64,000 nt of DNA from Poronia punctata. Lineage: Eukaryota > Ascomycota > Sordariomycetes > Xylariales > Xylariaceae. The translations under genes and the position numbers were made by a program. The stretch is from positions 126,066-190,065 of the forward strand of contig MU401507.1 in the NCBI GenBank assembly GCA_022579005.1, read 5' to 3'. Shown here one piece after another: positions 48,198-60,399 of the stretch. The notes beneath the pieces were generated by a model. It was not told the origin of the DNA. It ran no database searches and saw only the letters and a program-made list of their open reading frames with translations. Position 1 is the stretch's first letter. Each line of letters begins with the position of its first letter.

Positions 48198-51152
48198 CTA
48201 GTTCTTTCTGAATAGCCGTTTTGTGCTGCCCACTTTTCCCATCTCGCCAAACTTGCCTTCGGGCGACTTCTTTGGCTGGCCTCGGGTATACGACGACTGT
48301 GACGACCTCAGTTGCTCAGACGAGGCCGAGTTAGCAAGTCGCTCGCCACTAGCGAGGCGAACCTTTTGCTTGACGCTCTCTATCCAGGCGCGGCTTTCAT
48401 CGCTGATCTCTCTCCGCCTAGCAGCTTTAGGCCCGGCGAGGCCGAGCGAGCTGTCTTCTTCATCCCAGTCGACGTGTGACGAGCCTTGTGATCTGAACGA
48501 TCTCACTGATGCCTCAGACGCCGGAGTATTTGCATTCTCCGGTAGGGGCGACGGCTTAGACAAAGGCGTCCTGGGAGCAGCGTACGCGCCCTCGTCAGCC
48601 GGAGTCTTTCTAGTCTTCCGAATGACAAGGGGCGTCATGGGCGATTCAAGTGCCGAACCCGGACGACTATTGGGACTCGAGGGGGTGCGCTTGTGGGCTT
48701 TGGGAATAGCGTCCGTCACTTCAACTTTGCTCTCTCCTCTGGACCGGGACCCGTGATGAACAGCATAGTCACGAAGGTATTCACCCAGGTCGGACCAGCC
48801 ACCACCCACTCGGACCATGACTCGCTCATTCTGTTCTCCGACACAGCGGATGAAGAGTTTGATAGGGACTTCGCCGGATCGGGAAAGATGATAAAGTCGT
48901 ATGCCCTGGCTGCTCATCGACCTAGGTCGACCGTCTCGAGCGGGGGCGAGCATAAAAGAGGGCGTTCCACTTCGAGAGAATGGAGTTGTGCCCCGAGATT
49001 CGGCCCGCGAAGAAAGCGCCGAGGTGGGACGCCGTGTCGGGTCAGAATGCCGAACCTTGGGCCGCGCAGGCAGTTGAAGATCAGGTGGGTTCAAGTTGAT
49101 GCCACGCTTTTTGAGCTCGATCTTAGCCGGTATGGTTTCGAGAAGTTCCCTTAGTTGCTTCTGCAGATGATCGTCATCGCTAGTTCCACTCATCATGCTC
49201 ATCCGGCTCGGACTACCAAGCTGGCTGTCCCATTCGAAAGATGTATCCGCATCGAAGACAGCAGGCGGTTCAAGCGAGATTGGAGGCGAAGAGCCGTCTG
49301 CTTTGGGCAACGGCGCTATTTCGGCGGCCTCCTTGAAGGTAACCGAGGTTGACCTGGGCTTGTACTTTAGCGGCGGCGAACCCGATGGACTAATGGGATC
49401 ACTCGAAAAGGGTTCGTCAGGGTCTGGCAAACGAGGCAGCTCAGGTTCGGCTGACGTATCACGGTATCCTGGGGATCGACGTGAATCAGGTATCACAGTG
49501 GCCTGTGACGTGACTGAACGTTCGCTAACTTTCCGCGTTTCGATGAATGGGGGAGGTAACCCATGCCCCTCTTCTTCCTCGTAGACAGATTCCAATATCG
49601 AAGGTTCAAAGTCATCTTCCAAAGGAGATTCCGGGGAGGACGCCATTTTGGCCACTTGACTGGCACTGGCAGGTTGGCGAACTATGTTTCGGTTGACCTC
49701 TGACAAGACTAGCGATGGCTGTGAATTCGGGTCGATATCTTCCGACCCATCCAATGTCCGAGTTGGTTGTCGCTTGGTCATTGCATCTTGCAAGGCCTGA
49801 GTTAAAGCATCCGGAATCTTCCGGTTGCCTGTCTGTGACGAGCGCGGACCACTCTTCGGCATATTGCTCTTGCCAGCCTTGGACCCTGCTTGCTCAGTCT
49901 CATTTCTCTGCTTTGGTGGTAGGATCTCGACTGCCCAAGATTCCCGATATTCTTGTCTCAGGGGTTCATAGTCGGGGGACCCTGGACTTGTCGGCTTTTT
50001 CGTAGGGCTCGCATCGTGAACACGGATATGCAGTCCAGCACGGTCGGGCAAGCGGGTCTTGTTGAAGTTCGTTGCCCCGGGTAGATTTGACCGTTCCCCC
50101 TCCCTCACTTTCCGCTCAGCTGTGGTAAACCAGTCCGCATAATCTCGTTCGATGAATTCCATGCGATCCAGCCATTCTTCCGGCAACGTATCCGGCATTC
50201 CTTCAAGGGTATCCAGCATGTAATCCAAATCTCGTCCCGGCCTCGCCACCTTTTGCTGCAAGACAGTCTTCATCACTTCAAATTCATTCCTTGAAAGAGG
50301 ACCTGCAGAAGATCCGGTCTCTTTCGTTCCGCCACTCGAGTCAGCCGAGCTTCGGGATGATGTCTCTATAGCGCTCCAGCCAGAGAGTAGAGCCACCTCG
50401 GCATCGCTAATCAGGGTCAGCAAAGTTGGTACTCTGCGTAGGACTGTCAAGCGTATATGCCAAACATGTAATAACCTCGAAAGCCTGGACAAGGCGGGAA
50501 GGGCCTGGACAGTAATTGCGGTAACTACTGCAGTCATGTCTTCCATCCTGGCATATGAGAAAGCAGATGAAACCGAACGCCCAGCGTCAGAAAACGGGGT
50601 GCCCGGCCGAGATAGGGGCAAGATATGGTTATGCAGCACCTGGTTTTTGATGTCTTCCAAATCCAGGACCTCCATGTCGTGCTGTATCTGTTCAACCCGC
50701 GCTTCATAGCGCATTACATCGTCGGCCGGCAGGCTACCAAGGTAGGCGGCATTTGAAGGAGAGGCGCTCCCACTATCTCCCCTTGGTCCCATGGGGAATA
50801 AACGTCGTCGCTCGGTAGAAGGCATCTGAAATCCGGCCGATGGACCCACTGAAGGCAATGGCCAGGGCCAGCTGGATAGCTCATCCAGCCAGCCATGGAT
50901 AGTTTTAGAAGCAACGGCTGTTTTCATGGCAAATGCATGCTCCGAAGCCGTAGCACGTGCTAGACATGCCTTCAACGGCCCGGTTGGGGACTGAAGCGCC
51001 TCGACGACGGAGGTAGGTGTGAGGTAAGAAAGCAGGTCATCGGGGGCACGATATTGGCGGGACGGCGAGGGAGATTTGTTCCGCAGGCCGTGTGGTCTTG
51101 CCCGCATGGTGCCTTGCAGGCCATCTGGTGTGGACAGGTATTGGTCGGACAT
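48198..51152 (-). CDS. KAR9-family protein with GAS2-related (GAR) domain
   Basis: Intronless, 984 residues from the first ATG at 51152; the open frame extends further up only through a TTG codon. The N-terminal half (about residues 35-400) is helical and fits the KAR9 cortical-protein family: DDLLSYLTPTSVVEALQ, WLDELSSWPWP, DLEDIKNQVLHNHILPLSRPGTPF, WHIRLTVLRRVPTLLTLISDAEVALLSGW (read as separate blocks) and WLDRMEFIERDYADWF. A long Pro/Ser-rich, probably phosphorylated and disordered middle follows. Near residues 755-805 there is a GAR-like motif (VMVRVGGGWSDLGEYLRDY), known in GAS2 and spectraplakins as a microtubule-binding module. A basic Ser-rich tail ends the protein. Inferred role: linking microtubule plus ends or spindle pole outgrowths to the cortex and myosin for nuclear and spindle positioning. 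Confidence 0.82.
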   Translation of the reverse strand: MSDQYLSTPDGLQGTMRARPHGLRNKSPSPSRQYRAPDDLLSYLTPTSVVEALQSPTGPLKACLARATASEHAFAMKTAVASKTIHGWLDELSSWPWPLPSVGPSAGFQMPSTERRRLFPMGPRGDSGSASPSNAAYLGSLPADDVMRYEARVEQIQHDMEVLDLEDIKNQVLHNHILPLSRPGTPFSDAGRSVSSAFSYARMEDMTAVVTAITVQALPALSRLSRLLHVWHIRLTVLRRVPTLLTLISDAEVALLSGWSAIETSSRSSADSSGGTKETGSSAGPLSRNEFEVMKTVLQQKVARPGRDLDYMLDTLEGMPDTLPEEWLDRMEFIERDYADWFTTAERKVREGERSNLPGATNFNKTRLPDRAGLHIRVHDASPTKKPTSPGSPDYEPLRQEYRESWAVEILPPKQRNETEQAGSKAGKSNMPKSGPRSSQTGNRKIPDALTQALQDAMTKRQPTRTLDGSEDIDPNSQPSLVLSEVNRNIVRQPASASQVAKMASSPESPLEDDFEPSILESVYEEEEGHGLPPPFIETRKVSERSVTSQATVIPDSRRSPGYRDTSAEPELPRLPDPDEPFSSDPISPSGSPPLKYKPRSTSVTFKEAAEIAPLPKADGSSPPISLEPPAVFDADTSFEWDSQLGSPSRMSMMSGTSDDDHLQKQLRELLETIPAKIELKKRGINLNPPDLQLPARPKVRHSDPTRRPTSALSSRAESRGTTPFSRSGTPSFMLAPARDGRPRSMSSQGIRLYHLSRSGEVPIKLFIRCVGEQNERVMVRVGGGWSDLGEYLRDYAVHHGSRSRGESKVEVTDAIPKAHKRTPSSPNSRPGSALESPMTPLVIRKTRKTPADEGAYAAPRTPLSKPSPLPENANTPASEASVRSFRSQGSSHVDWDEEDSSLGLAGPKAARRREISDESRAWIESVKQKVRLASGERLANSASSEQLRSSQSSYTRGQPKKSPEGKFGEMGKVGSTKRLFRKN

Positions 51153-53092
51153 GGTGGATGGTGACTCTGTCGCTTCGTTTCTCGTCAACGGCAATCCTTC
51201 CTGCTCACAGTCATAGTTTGGGATGATATATAGCAGGGTCTATCTGATTTGGCGAGAGTATTCATGTGAAGAGTGCCATAGTGCCTCAGCAGTGAATCCG
51301 ATTTTCTGTTCGTAGCGTGTACATCGGCCCGGAACCAAACTCAAATCTCAACACGAATACCGTCTGTAGCTTTGTCGGTGCCGTACCATAGGACTGTATG
51401 GAAATGGGAGATATCCCGGCCCGCTCGTCGTAGTTTGTGAAGGTCGGGTAAGATAAAGGTCCCAGAGACCGGTTTATCAGCGGGACGGGATGGGTTCGAT
51501 GTTTAGTTCTTCATCGAAGAGATCGGTTCGTGTGAGGGGAGCTGAGGCGAAACTGGATAAGCCGCGTACACTTGGGATCCTTGTTCCTTCTTCGAATCAA
51601 GGAGTAGCGACCAAGACTGGCATGGAATTTCCTTGCGATAGCCACTTCAATGAAACCTTTGGGGCGGGAGGTGCGTAGTTCTGTAGGTTAGGGGTCGGAT
51701 GGATTTAGGGACGAAAGGTCTAGCCGGTCGATTAAAAATTAGGAAAATTAAGAAAGCAACAGGCGGCCTCGGAATTTAGAGGCGCGAAATAAAAGAGCGG
51801 AAGACAAGCTTGTCGTGGTTAGAGAGAATGTCGGGATCGGGATTGTGGCATATGTAATAGGCCATGGGCGATAGCAGAGACTGGGCAGGAGCGATAGGCG
51901 TTTCGATTGTCGGACGGCAACTCGGTTGGTCCAGGCTCAGGCTCAGGCTCAGGCTGTGAAGAGATCGATCAAACAAAGCCGACCTCAATGCAAAGGTTCA
52001 GAATACACCGACACGATCCACACCATGCACCACACCATGCATACATGCACACGTACACGTAGCTCCTGTTGTCTGTTGTTTGCTGTCTCGTCTCGCTTGA
52101 CCCCGTTGACAGGAGTGGGTTTTCAGCTGTTTAGTCGATAGTTGGCGGACATGGATGCAGAAAAACAAACCGGGCTAAACATCTCCTTCTGAGCCACAAT
52201 TTTACGTGAATGTTTTAACAGGTAGTACTGCTTATGCTGACATGAGGCGAAACGATTGTGGGTGTACAGCTAGGAAGACTACCTAGAAAAGAAAAAAGAG
52301 GTTATCCCAAACATTTGAACCTCACAACCAGCGGTTATGCTCTTATTACCTGGTTGTTGTTATTGTTATTATTACCTGTACCGACCTAGTCTAGTCTAAG
52401 ACTGGGCGTAATTACTATTGCATCGGATTGTGTTTGCCTAACCTCAAGCACCGCTAGCTTTTCAGACGGATACAGTCATAGCGCGGTTTAAGGGCCAACC
52501 CAGGCCGAACAGAACACCTGCAGCTCTGTACTGTTGGAAATGTAACTGTACGATTTGAGATGTACATGAGAATCTAATTTGGGAGCATTGTACATATAAC
52601 TTATACCATCTCTAGGAATGTATCTATGCTTGGTATAGCATTGTCATCCTATCCAGGCGGATACCATTCTATCCTTGATAAGTATTTATTAAGTACTCAG
52701 ATTCCAGAGTAAGCACACATACGTGTACACGTAATTGGGAGTTGATGACATACCAGGTATACGAGTACCATCTTTGAAGACTTCTTGGTGGGACCTACCC
52801 GACAGCTTCCGACATGGGGGGCCAGGGGATAGGTACCTTTATTAGCGCTACCCCAGTTTTGCTCCAGAAACCTCCTCATACACCATCATCATCTGCGCCG
52901 CCTATCCTTGTCCAGTTCTCCAATCAACACACTATGGCTTCTTGACGGTTGTTCTTACTCAGCGCAAGTCATACATGAAGTCAGGGCACAGAGGAACACA
53001 CATGGTCTCTCCAGCCCCAGCCTTGCAATTCGGTCGGCTGTTTGGATACAACCTATCTCTATAGCCTAAAACGTCAAACGTGCCATGTTACC
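51153..53092. other. Divergent intergenic region
   Basis: About 1.9 kb between two divergent genes. It holds a short GGCTCA tandem repeat (about 51,932-51,955), ACACGTACACGT motifs and short open frames with no recognisable content. No gene is supported. Confidence 0.5.
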
Positions 53093-54008
53093 ATGAGCTT
53101 CCTTGAATGGATATCGGCTCTATTCGGCTGGGTTTATACCATTTGCTGGTCGCTATCATTCTACCCGCAGGTCATACATAACTTCAAGCGAAAATCCACT
53201 GCGGGAACGACTGTGGATTTCCCCCTCATCAACGTTCTTGGTTTGTCTACCTGTGAACACTTGAATGGTTATTGTTTGGCGTAGCTGTTGGATAGTGAAT
53301 GTTAACTTGCGCTTTGCTTTAGGTTTTGCTGCTTACTTCGTTTATACCTGCGCTTTTTACTGGTCACCCCTCATCCGTCACCAGTATGCCCTTCGACACA
53401 ATAACCTCACGCCGACCGTAGCGTTCAACGATATCGCCTTTGCTCTCCATGCGTTTATTGTTACTACTGTCCTAAACACCCAGTACTTCCTACCATCGAT
53501 CTGGGGTCTTGAGAGATCACCTGGTCGGAAGCCCTCTCGTTTCATAACAGGAGTTTTTACTGGATGTGTTGTCGGCATCCTCCTGATAGTATTCCTTGTG
53601 GCATCACAGCCGCCGGATGCTGATCCAAGAACCTCGTGGGCATGGTTAGATGCCATATACGTCATCTCCTACGTCAAGGTTCTCATCACGCTTGTCAAAT
53701 ACGCGCCGCAGCTTTTGTATAACACGCGTAACCGTAGCACCAAGGGGTGGCATATCTCGCAGATTTTGTTCGACTTTTCTGGCGGCGTGTTGAGCATTGC
53801 ACAACTGGGCATAGACTCGTACCTGCAACACGACTGGTCCGGCGTAACAGGGAACCCTGTCAAGTTCTTACTAGGCAATGTGAGCATGTTCTATGATTTG
53901 TTATTCATGGGCCAGCACTATTATCTCTATAGAGGTCAAAGTCCTGTTGGGGCCGAAGAACGAGAATCACTTCTAGAGCGGGGTGAAGACGATAGGAGAA
54001 TAGCATGA
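53093..54008 (+). CDS. Cystinosin-like PQ-loop lysosomal/vacuolar transporter
   Basis: Exons 53093-53240 and 53323-54008, with an 82-nt intron (GTTTGT...GCTTTAG) splitting the Gly of NVLGFAAYF; 277 residues. The start ATG at 53093 (accATGa) directly precedes the conserved [20 protein letters not shown]. Seven hydrophobic helices are visible, with two PQ motifs: [15 protein letters not shown] near residues 22-36, and [18 protein letters not shown] in the second repeat. The [19 protein letters not shown] segment carries the Asp residues that in human cystinosin take part in proton-coupled cystine export. The C-terminus is hydrophilic and ends [12 protein letters not shown], with a possible dileucine sorting signal. 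The family exports cystine from the lysosome or vacuole; yeast Ers1 is the fungal relative. Confidence 0.92.
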
Positions 54009-55063
54009 CCTGAGTAGGCAGGGAGATATAACTTATTATACTACAGTAGATTTACACATGCCAGGACAAGCTCTGGTTTTATATGGCATTGCTCCATTTT
54101 AACACGGGAGAGAAGTGAGCAATGAATGTGGGGCTATAACAGTCTTTCCTTTCTCCTAACCCTTACCCAGCACTTACCCTTACATCTGTGCAATCTTCTT
54201 TGTTTGCGGTTCCGATGCCATTTACAAAATTTGCCTTGGAAACATTTGTTACACACCTACATATAGACATATCAGAGGTGGGATACTCAAACTTGAAGGT
54301 TGCACATACAAATGTACTTAACTAGCTCGGTGGTGTAGTGCTAATAATTCGAAGAGCATCAAGGTAACAACTGGAAATTATACATATTTGTACATGGGCA
54401 CTCATATGCATACCCGGTCCCTTAAGGCTTACCAAGGTATTTTGTGGGTATATCTGGTAAATGATACCCATCCATTTACAATCAATCTTTAGTCTAGCCC
54501 CTTGTTGGCATTTTGGTTCTAACAAAGGGTCCGATACAGGCCGTCTAGATGCAATTCAGATGTATCTGGCCCCTTGGATAGCGTGTTTCAAGGAGGTACT
54601 CACCCTTTTAAACACTATTGGTAAGGCAAAAAGCGACGTCAGGGCTGAGCTGTCAGGACTCAGGAGCAACTAACCACTTAAACCATAAAGCTGGGACTAG
54701 ACCATCCGTCAACCCAATTCTGAATCTCACATGATTCAGGGAGAGAGAGACATCTATTTGATCAAGCGGCTGGTTCTACCGTAACCCCCCTGGATTAATT
54801 AAAATCTCTAGAAATCGCAATCCGACCCTGTCCGCACGCAACGCAACTTTGACACATACCATCCACATTCATTGGGTTGTACCCGTTATTGGGTGACTGC
54901 AACCTTATCTACGTTCCTGTTGTATTTGATAAAACCACAACCCATAAAACCGCTGCTGCTGTGCAAGAGAAGCTTAATTCCTCCATGCCATCCCTGCCCG
55001 GGATGTCCATGTAACGGCCTTGTTTGTCTGTCTAATCCGCTGTCGCTGTCTTACGCGATCATC
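54009..55063. other. Intergenic spacer
   Basis: About 1.05 kb between two plus-strand genes. No gene is supported. Some TGGTGTAGTG-like text near 54,330 resembles a tRNA A box, but there is no matching B box or foldable cloverleaf. Confidence 0.5.
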
Positions 55064-56683
55064 ATGTGTCGCTTCCTGGTACACAAACTCCGATTTTCGC
55101 TTCATGATACGAAACCGGGATCTAACTAACTGTATATGCACAGGTTTACCGGGGGAGCGACGAGATCCTACTCTCCAAACTAATACTCGACCCAACCCAT
55201 TCGATTCTCAAACAGTCCTTCGACTCCCGGTTACGACTTGTCAGCCCACCCTTGAGAAGACTTCCCACGGTCGAATATACCCATTGCTAACAGGTATCTG
55301 TGCCGTTAGGATACACGCCGTGGTCAGAACAATGCAGATGGCTTCGGCATCGGGTTTTATACCGACCCCAAACTAGGCTCGGCCCCATGCGTCTTTACCT
55401 CTACCATTCCGGCCTGGAACTGCACCAACCTTCATCGTATCGCGTCCAAGACAGCCTCTCGACTCGTTTTTGCTCACGTCAGAGCCACGACAGAAGGGTC
55501 TCTGAGCGAGGACAATTGCCATCCTTTCTCTCACAACAGCTTGATGTGGATGCACAATGGCGGGTTGGGAGGTTGGAAATACATTAAACGCAAACTCGGT
55601 GAGCGGCTGCATGACAAATGGTACCTGAATGTCCAAGGTTGTACCGACAGCGAGTGGGCTTTCGCCCTCTTTCTCGACCGTCTCCAGCGCCTAGGCGTCG
55701 ATCCCAGCTCACAGCCAAAGAATGGCTTTGGCCCGGCATTGTTGCGCCGGGCCATGTTGCAGACGATCGAGGTCATCAATGAACTGACAATGAGCATACC
55801 GGAAAGTACAGTTCAAAGTGAGGATGTTGATACTCGGAGCCTTCTGAACTTTGCCGTCACGGATGGCCACTCTATTATTTGCACGAGATACGTAAGCAGT
55901 AAGACGGACGAAGCCGCGAGTCTCTACTTTTCTTCCGGGACCCAGTGGGAAGCCAAGCCCTCCGAGGGGGAGATCCAAGACTACCAGATGGAACGGCGGG
56001 ATAAAGGTGCAGACATTGTCTTGGTTGCAAGTGAGCCCCTTACGTTTGAAAGAGGTAATGACCCCTGAACCCAATCCGTACCGTTGCCCATTACCAGAAT
56101 TACGTGCCAACAAATAACGGTTGCAGAAAACTGGGTGGATGTCCCTACAAATTCCGTCCTCACAATTCACGGTCAAACTGTCATGGTTAATCCTATCATC
56201 GACGCCTTTTCGGACCGTGACCCATGTCACAAGCGCTCTTCAGCTTTCGCACAAACCAAGGGGTTGACGACCAACGAAAAGGCCTCGCAATCAGTTCCTA
56301 ACCCCCGTCCAGATCCCGAGTCTCAGAGGCGGGTCATGTCGCCCGTACTACCCCCCAGTATTGGACGTAGCCGCACACCCGAATCTCCGCCGGTACCCTT
56401 TAGGGGTAGGACGCCACTGTCGCAATCGACAGTTTCCTCAAGCCCGTCAGACATCCGCATTGTCACTGATCCCCCCACACAACGTCCAAACCTAGAGGCA
56501 AAACCTACTTCACAGGGTAATATTAAGAAGAAACGCCGCTCGCTCACTGCTGGCGAATATCCTCATCCGGCAGAGTTCACAGATGCCGAAGATGGTCCCC
56601 CGAGTCCTGTGTTTTCTACACCAAGGACTTGTGATTATATGACGGCCGAGAAAGCAGCTCGGGTTCTGGGCATGGCCCTCTGA
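55064..56683 (+). CDS. dug3: Class II glutamine amidotransferase, Dug3-like
   Basis: Exons 55064-55078 (five codons, MCRFL), 55144-55239, 55310-56054 and 56127-56683; introns are 65, 70 and 72 nt (donors GTACAC, GTCAGC, GTAATG; branch sites CTAACT and GCTAAC). It has 470 residues. Cys2 is the expected N-terminal nucleophile of the Ntn-type glutaminase domain. Supporting blocks are VYRGSDEILLSKLILDPTHS, NNADGFGIGFY, VFAHVRATTEGSLSEDNCHPF, WMHNGGLGGW and QGCTDSEWAFALF, then LNFAVTDGHSIICTRY, AASLYFSSGTQWE and DIVLVASEPLTFE. In yeast, Dug3 forms with Dug2 the enzyme that starts cytosolic glutathione breakdown by releasing glutamate. The Ser/Pro-rich C-terminal roughly 140 residues extend beyond the yeast protein. 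The tiny first exon means a simple open-frame search would miss the catalytic residue. Confidence 0.93.
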
Positions 56684-57496
56684 TAGGGCAAACGGGCAGC
56701 TGTGTGTTGTTTACAGGCAAGGGTTCTGCATAACAATAAGTTTCCAATAAATTGGCTTATCACGGTATGAAAACACGGGATCTAAGCCAGCGAGGCGTTC
56801 TGGGCCGCTACAGGGTTTCATTGCGAATTTTCTTGTGTTATAGATTGTTTTCTGTGGCTGCGCGCCATGTTGAAAATTTACCGCATTTGCTGGTGGGTGA
56901 TACTGCGCGTGAAGACATGTGCGGATCAACAAACCTATAATGGACTATCTAGACCTTCTTTATTGAGCACCTGATCATTATAAGGTTTATTTGAATCGCT
57001 TTGGGAGTCGGAGAACCGCATCAGGTTTCAGTAAATGACTTAATCCCTATAAACTTTGTTGCCTACGAGTTATGTAGTCTACCTACACGTATACACAAAT
57101 TACGCAGGTACAGAGAGTACAAGAGAATAGGGGCCAAAGAATCAAAGTAGAATGTTGAGCCACATGTTGAACACAGCCACAATTTCACTTTGTAGGGCTA
57201 CTCTCAAACAAACCGAGGTCTTTACAGGTACTCGTAGGTACCTCTTATGGAGATCGGTTGACCCTAAGCACAGATTGGGCCATTGATAGCTTAGGTACAG
57301 ATAGCTACATTATGCACCTACCAGAAACTGCACCCATGTCGGTACAAGGGAAACAAGTGACGAATTGAAGCCACTTGCTCTCGACATATGTATTTCGCAC
57401 CAGCCCCGACAAACGAGATTTCCGAACCATAACCCAGGCTTCATTCATGGTTGCTTCTTCTGGCCATATCGAGTGCCTCCGAGTCTCATCATCGGC
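56684..57496. other. Intergenic spacer upstream of mgm1
   Basis: About 810 bp with no gene supported. The frame of the next gene stays open back to an ATG at 57,365, but the extension does not look like a mitochondrial presequence, so I treat it as leader. Confidence 0.5.
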
Positions 57497-60399
57497 ATGA
57501 GCGGACGGCTTATAGCAGCAGCCGGACGCCTCACGGCGACGCGTTCAGCGGCCGGCCGTGCCGTGCGTCAATACCATCACCTAGCCTCTGGCGGTGGCCT
57601 TCTTCGAACCGATGCCTCCATTCGAGCTGCTCGACAACGCATGTGGTGCTCGGCTAGTTCCTTCCACAATGCCGTGACCGTGCGTAACGCCTCGTTTGCC
57701 CGCTTCTTACCAAGACTTGTTGTCAAGTTTCTGAGAATACCGGCGTTGGCCGGTGGTGTGATGGTCGGTGGGCTAGCATGGGTGCAATATCAAGCGACTC
57801 GTACGTCTTCCGCAGAATCTCCCCCGGTTTTAGCTGCTACGACGGCCTGCTAACAGGTGCTTAGAGGCCGGGAACTACGCCTGGGACGTTCTCATCACCG
57901 CCCGGGACACCGTTACGAATACGACCACAAGTCTATTCGACGGTGCGAAGGGCGTAGCGGACCAAACAATGCGAGGATGGCAAAATACCAAAGACCAAGT
58001 CGAACTACCGGAATGGATGCAGAAGATCTTAAGGCTCCACGAGGAAGTTGGTATCGGTAAAGAAGATGGCGGTTCTGGCGGTGAAGAGCCCCCGAAAGGA
58101 AATGGAACGGGTGCGGGTATTGCTGCCGGCGCTACAACAGTTGCTTACGGTTACGATCAATCGTCCGAGGATGATCCCCGAAGCGACGACGAAATCGCCA
58201 AGGATGACCAGATGATGGTGCTTACAAAGAAGATGATTGAAATCAGGAACATCCTTGCGAGGATTGGGCAATCCAGTACCCTGACTTTACCATCTATCGT
58301 TGTTATCGGCTCGCAGTCATCCGGCAAAAGTTCCGTCTTGGAAGCCATAGTTGGGCACGAATTCCTTCCCAAAGGCTCGAATATGGTGACGCGCAGACCA
58401 ATCGAACTCACCTTGATCAATACCCCCGACTCCCGCGCCGAGTACGGCGAGTTTCCCGATCTCGGGCTGGGCAAGATATCCGATTTCTCTTCTATCCAGA
58501 GGACTCTGACGGAGCTCAACCAGGCCGTCCCAGAAGGGCAGTGCGTTTCCGATGATCCAATTCGCCTTTCAATCTCGTCGCCAAATGTTCCCGACCTTTC
58601 CCTCATCGACCTGCCCGGTTATATCCAGGTTGTAGGCCAGAACCAACCGCTGGAGCTCAAGCAGAAGATTTCGGAGCTTTGTGACAAGTATATCCAGCCG
58701 CCCAATGTCATCCTAGCCATTTCAGCCGCAGATGTGGACCTAGCAAACTCGGCGGCTCTGCGGGCTAGCCGAAGGGTAGACCCTCGAGGCGAACGGACAA
58801 TCGGGGTGGTGACCAAGATGGATCTTGTCGACCCTGTTAGAGGCGCCGCAATCCTAAACGACAAACAATACCCGCTTCGACTAGGATACGTAGGTGTGGT
58901 GTCGCGTGTGCCTGCTAGCACTGCGCTTTTCAAGAAAGGCGATGCCAACTTGACATCTGCCATCACCAAGAATGAGCATGCCTATTTCTCCTCCCACCCT
59001 ATCGAGTTCGGTTCTAGCTCGGATGTTGCCGTGGGAACCACGACACTGCGGAAGAAGCTCATGAACGTCCTTGAGCAGACCATGTCGGCCAGCTTACAGA
59101 GTACCAGCGATGCCATTCGCCAAGAGCTCGAGGAAGCAACATACGAATTCAAAGTGCAATACAACGACCGCCCGCTGTCTGCGGAGTCGTACCTTGCAGA
59201 AAGCTTGGATGCTTTCAAGCATTCGTTCAAACAATTTGCCGGGGAGTTTGGGAGGCCACAGATGCATGAGCTGTTGAAGAACGAACTGGACCAACGCGTA
59301 TTGGACCTCCTCGCGGCGAGATACTGGAACAAACCCATATATGATCTCAGCGTGCCGCCCCCCGAACCGGACAGTCTGGTTGATCTCCCCAAGGCCGATC
59401 CCGACTCTCTTTTCTGGCGACGGCGGTTGGATGCGTCCGCCTCGGCACTCACCAAACTCGGTGTCGGTCGACTGGCAACAAACGTGGTTGCGAGTGCCAT
59501 TCAATCTCACGTTGATGGTCTCATCAGTCATTCAACCTTTGTCAATCATCCATTCGCCCGCCAGGCCATTACGGAGGCCGCGTCGAGCATACTGAACGAT
59601 CGATTCTACAGCACTAGTGATCAAGTAGAGAACTGTATCAAGCCATTCAAGTTCGATATCGACATGGAGGAACGGGAGTGGAGTACCGGACGAGAACACG
59701 TTCAAGGGGTACTAAAGAAGGAGCTTTCTGCCTGCGAGAACGCGTTGAAAGAGCTAGAGACGAGCGTTGGCGGGAAAAGGAAGATGAAAGAAGTCATGAA
59801 TTTCATCGACAAGGCTCGGAAGGGCGATGTAGTCGTCGAAGGGGAGAGCCAAAGTGGCGCCGGAGGGTTCAGTGCCGACTTGCTCACCAAAGGTTGGTTC
59901 TATTCTAAACCAAACCGGCCTATCGTTTTGCTGTTCTGATGACTAACATGACATAGGTCGAGAGGCCGTCTTCCTCCGCGATCGGGCCGACATTATAAAG
60001 ATGCGCAACCTTGCCGTGAAGTCCAAGCAGTGCGCCAACATGAAGAACAAGTATCATTGCCCCGAGGTCTTCCTCGATGCCGTGGCCACCAAGCTAGCTT
60101 CAACAGCGGTCCTATTCCTAAACGTAGAGCTGTTATCGGAGTTTTACTACAATTTCCCCCGGGAACTCGATATCCGGCTAGGTCGCCACCTATCTCCCGC
60201 TGAGATAGAGAGGTTTGCCAGAGAAGACCCCAAGGTCAAGAGGCATCTCGACGTCATCAAGCGAAAAGAACTCCTCGAATTAGTACTGGAGAAGATTGAC
60301 AGCCTAAGGCAGATCGAGGGCCGAGACAGAGGAAGGGTGAAAAGAAGTTCGATGACGCAGAGCAAGGAGAAGGGAAGAGGGCGCTGGGGTATATTCTAG
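57497..60399 (+). CDS. mgm1: Mitochondrial inner-membrane dynamin GTPase (Mgm1/OPA1)
   Basis: Exons 57497-57800, 57865-59892 and 59957-60399; two 64-nt introns (GTACGT...CTTAG and GTTGGT...CATAG); 924 residues. The Arg/Ala/Ser-rich first 50-70 residues are a mitochondrial presequence, followed by one transmembrane helix at about 81-98 (IPALAGGVMVGGLAWVQY). The dynamin GTPase domain has the P-loop GSQSSGKSS at 250-258, DLPG at 350-353 and TKMD at 418-421. A middle/stalk region follows, then a GED-like C-terminus, PEVFLDAVATKLASTAVLFLNVELLSEFYYNFPRELD (quoted in parts: LDAVATKLASTAVLFLNVEL). Mgm1 fuses inner membranes and shapes cristae; in yeast a rhomboid protease makes a short form. The start at 57497 was chosen because it gives a clean presequence. 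The gene is intact. Confidence 0.95.

Noticed and set aside
48223..49584. Long plus-strand frames (up to 177 codons) opposite the KAR9/GAR gene
   Set aside because: Antisense shadows of a 984-residue frame with recognisable motifs.
57365..57496. N-terminal extension of Mgm1 to the ATG at 57365
   Set aside because: The extension is not presequence-like, whereas the ATG at 57497 gives a typical mitochondrial presequence followed by one transmembrane helix.
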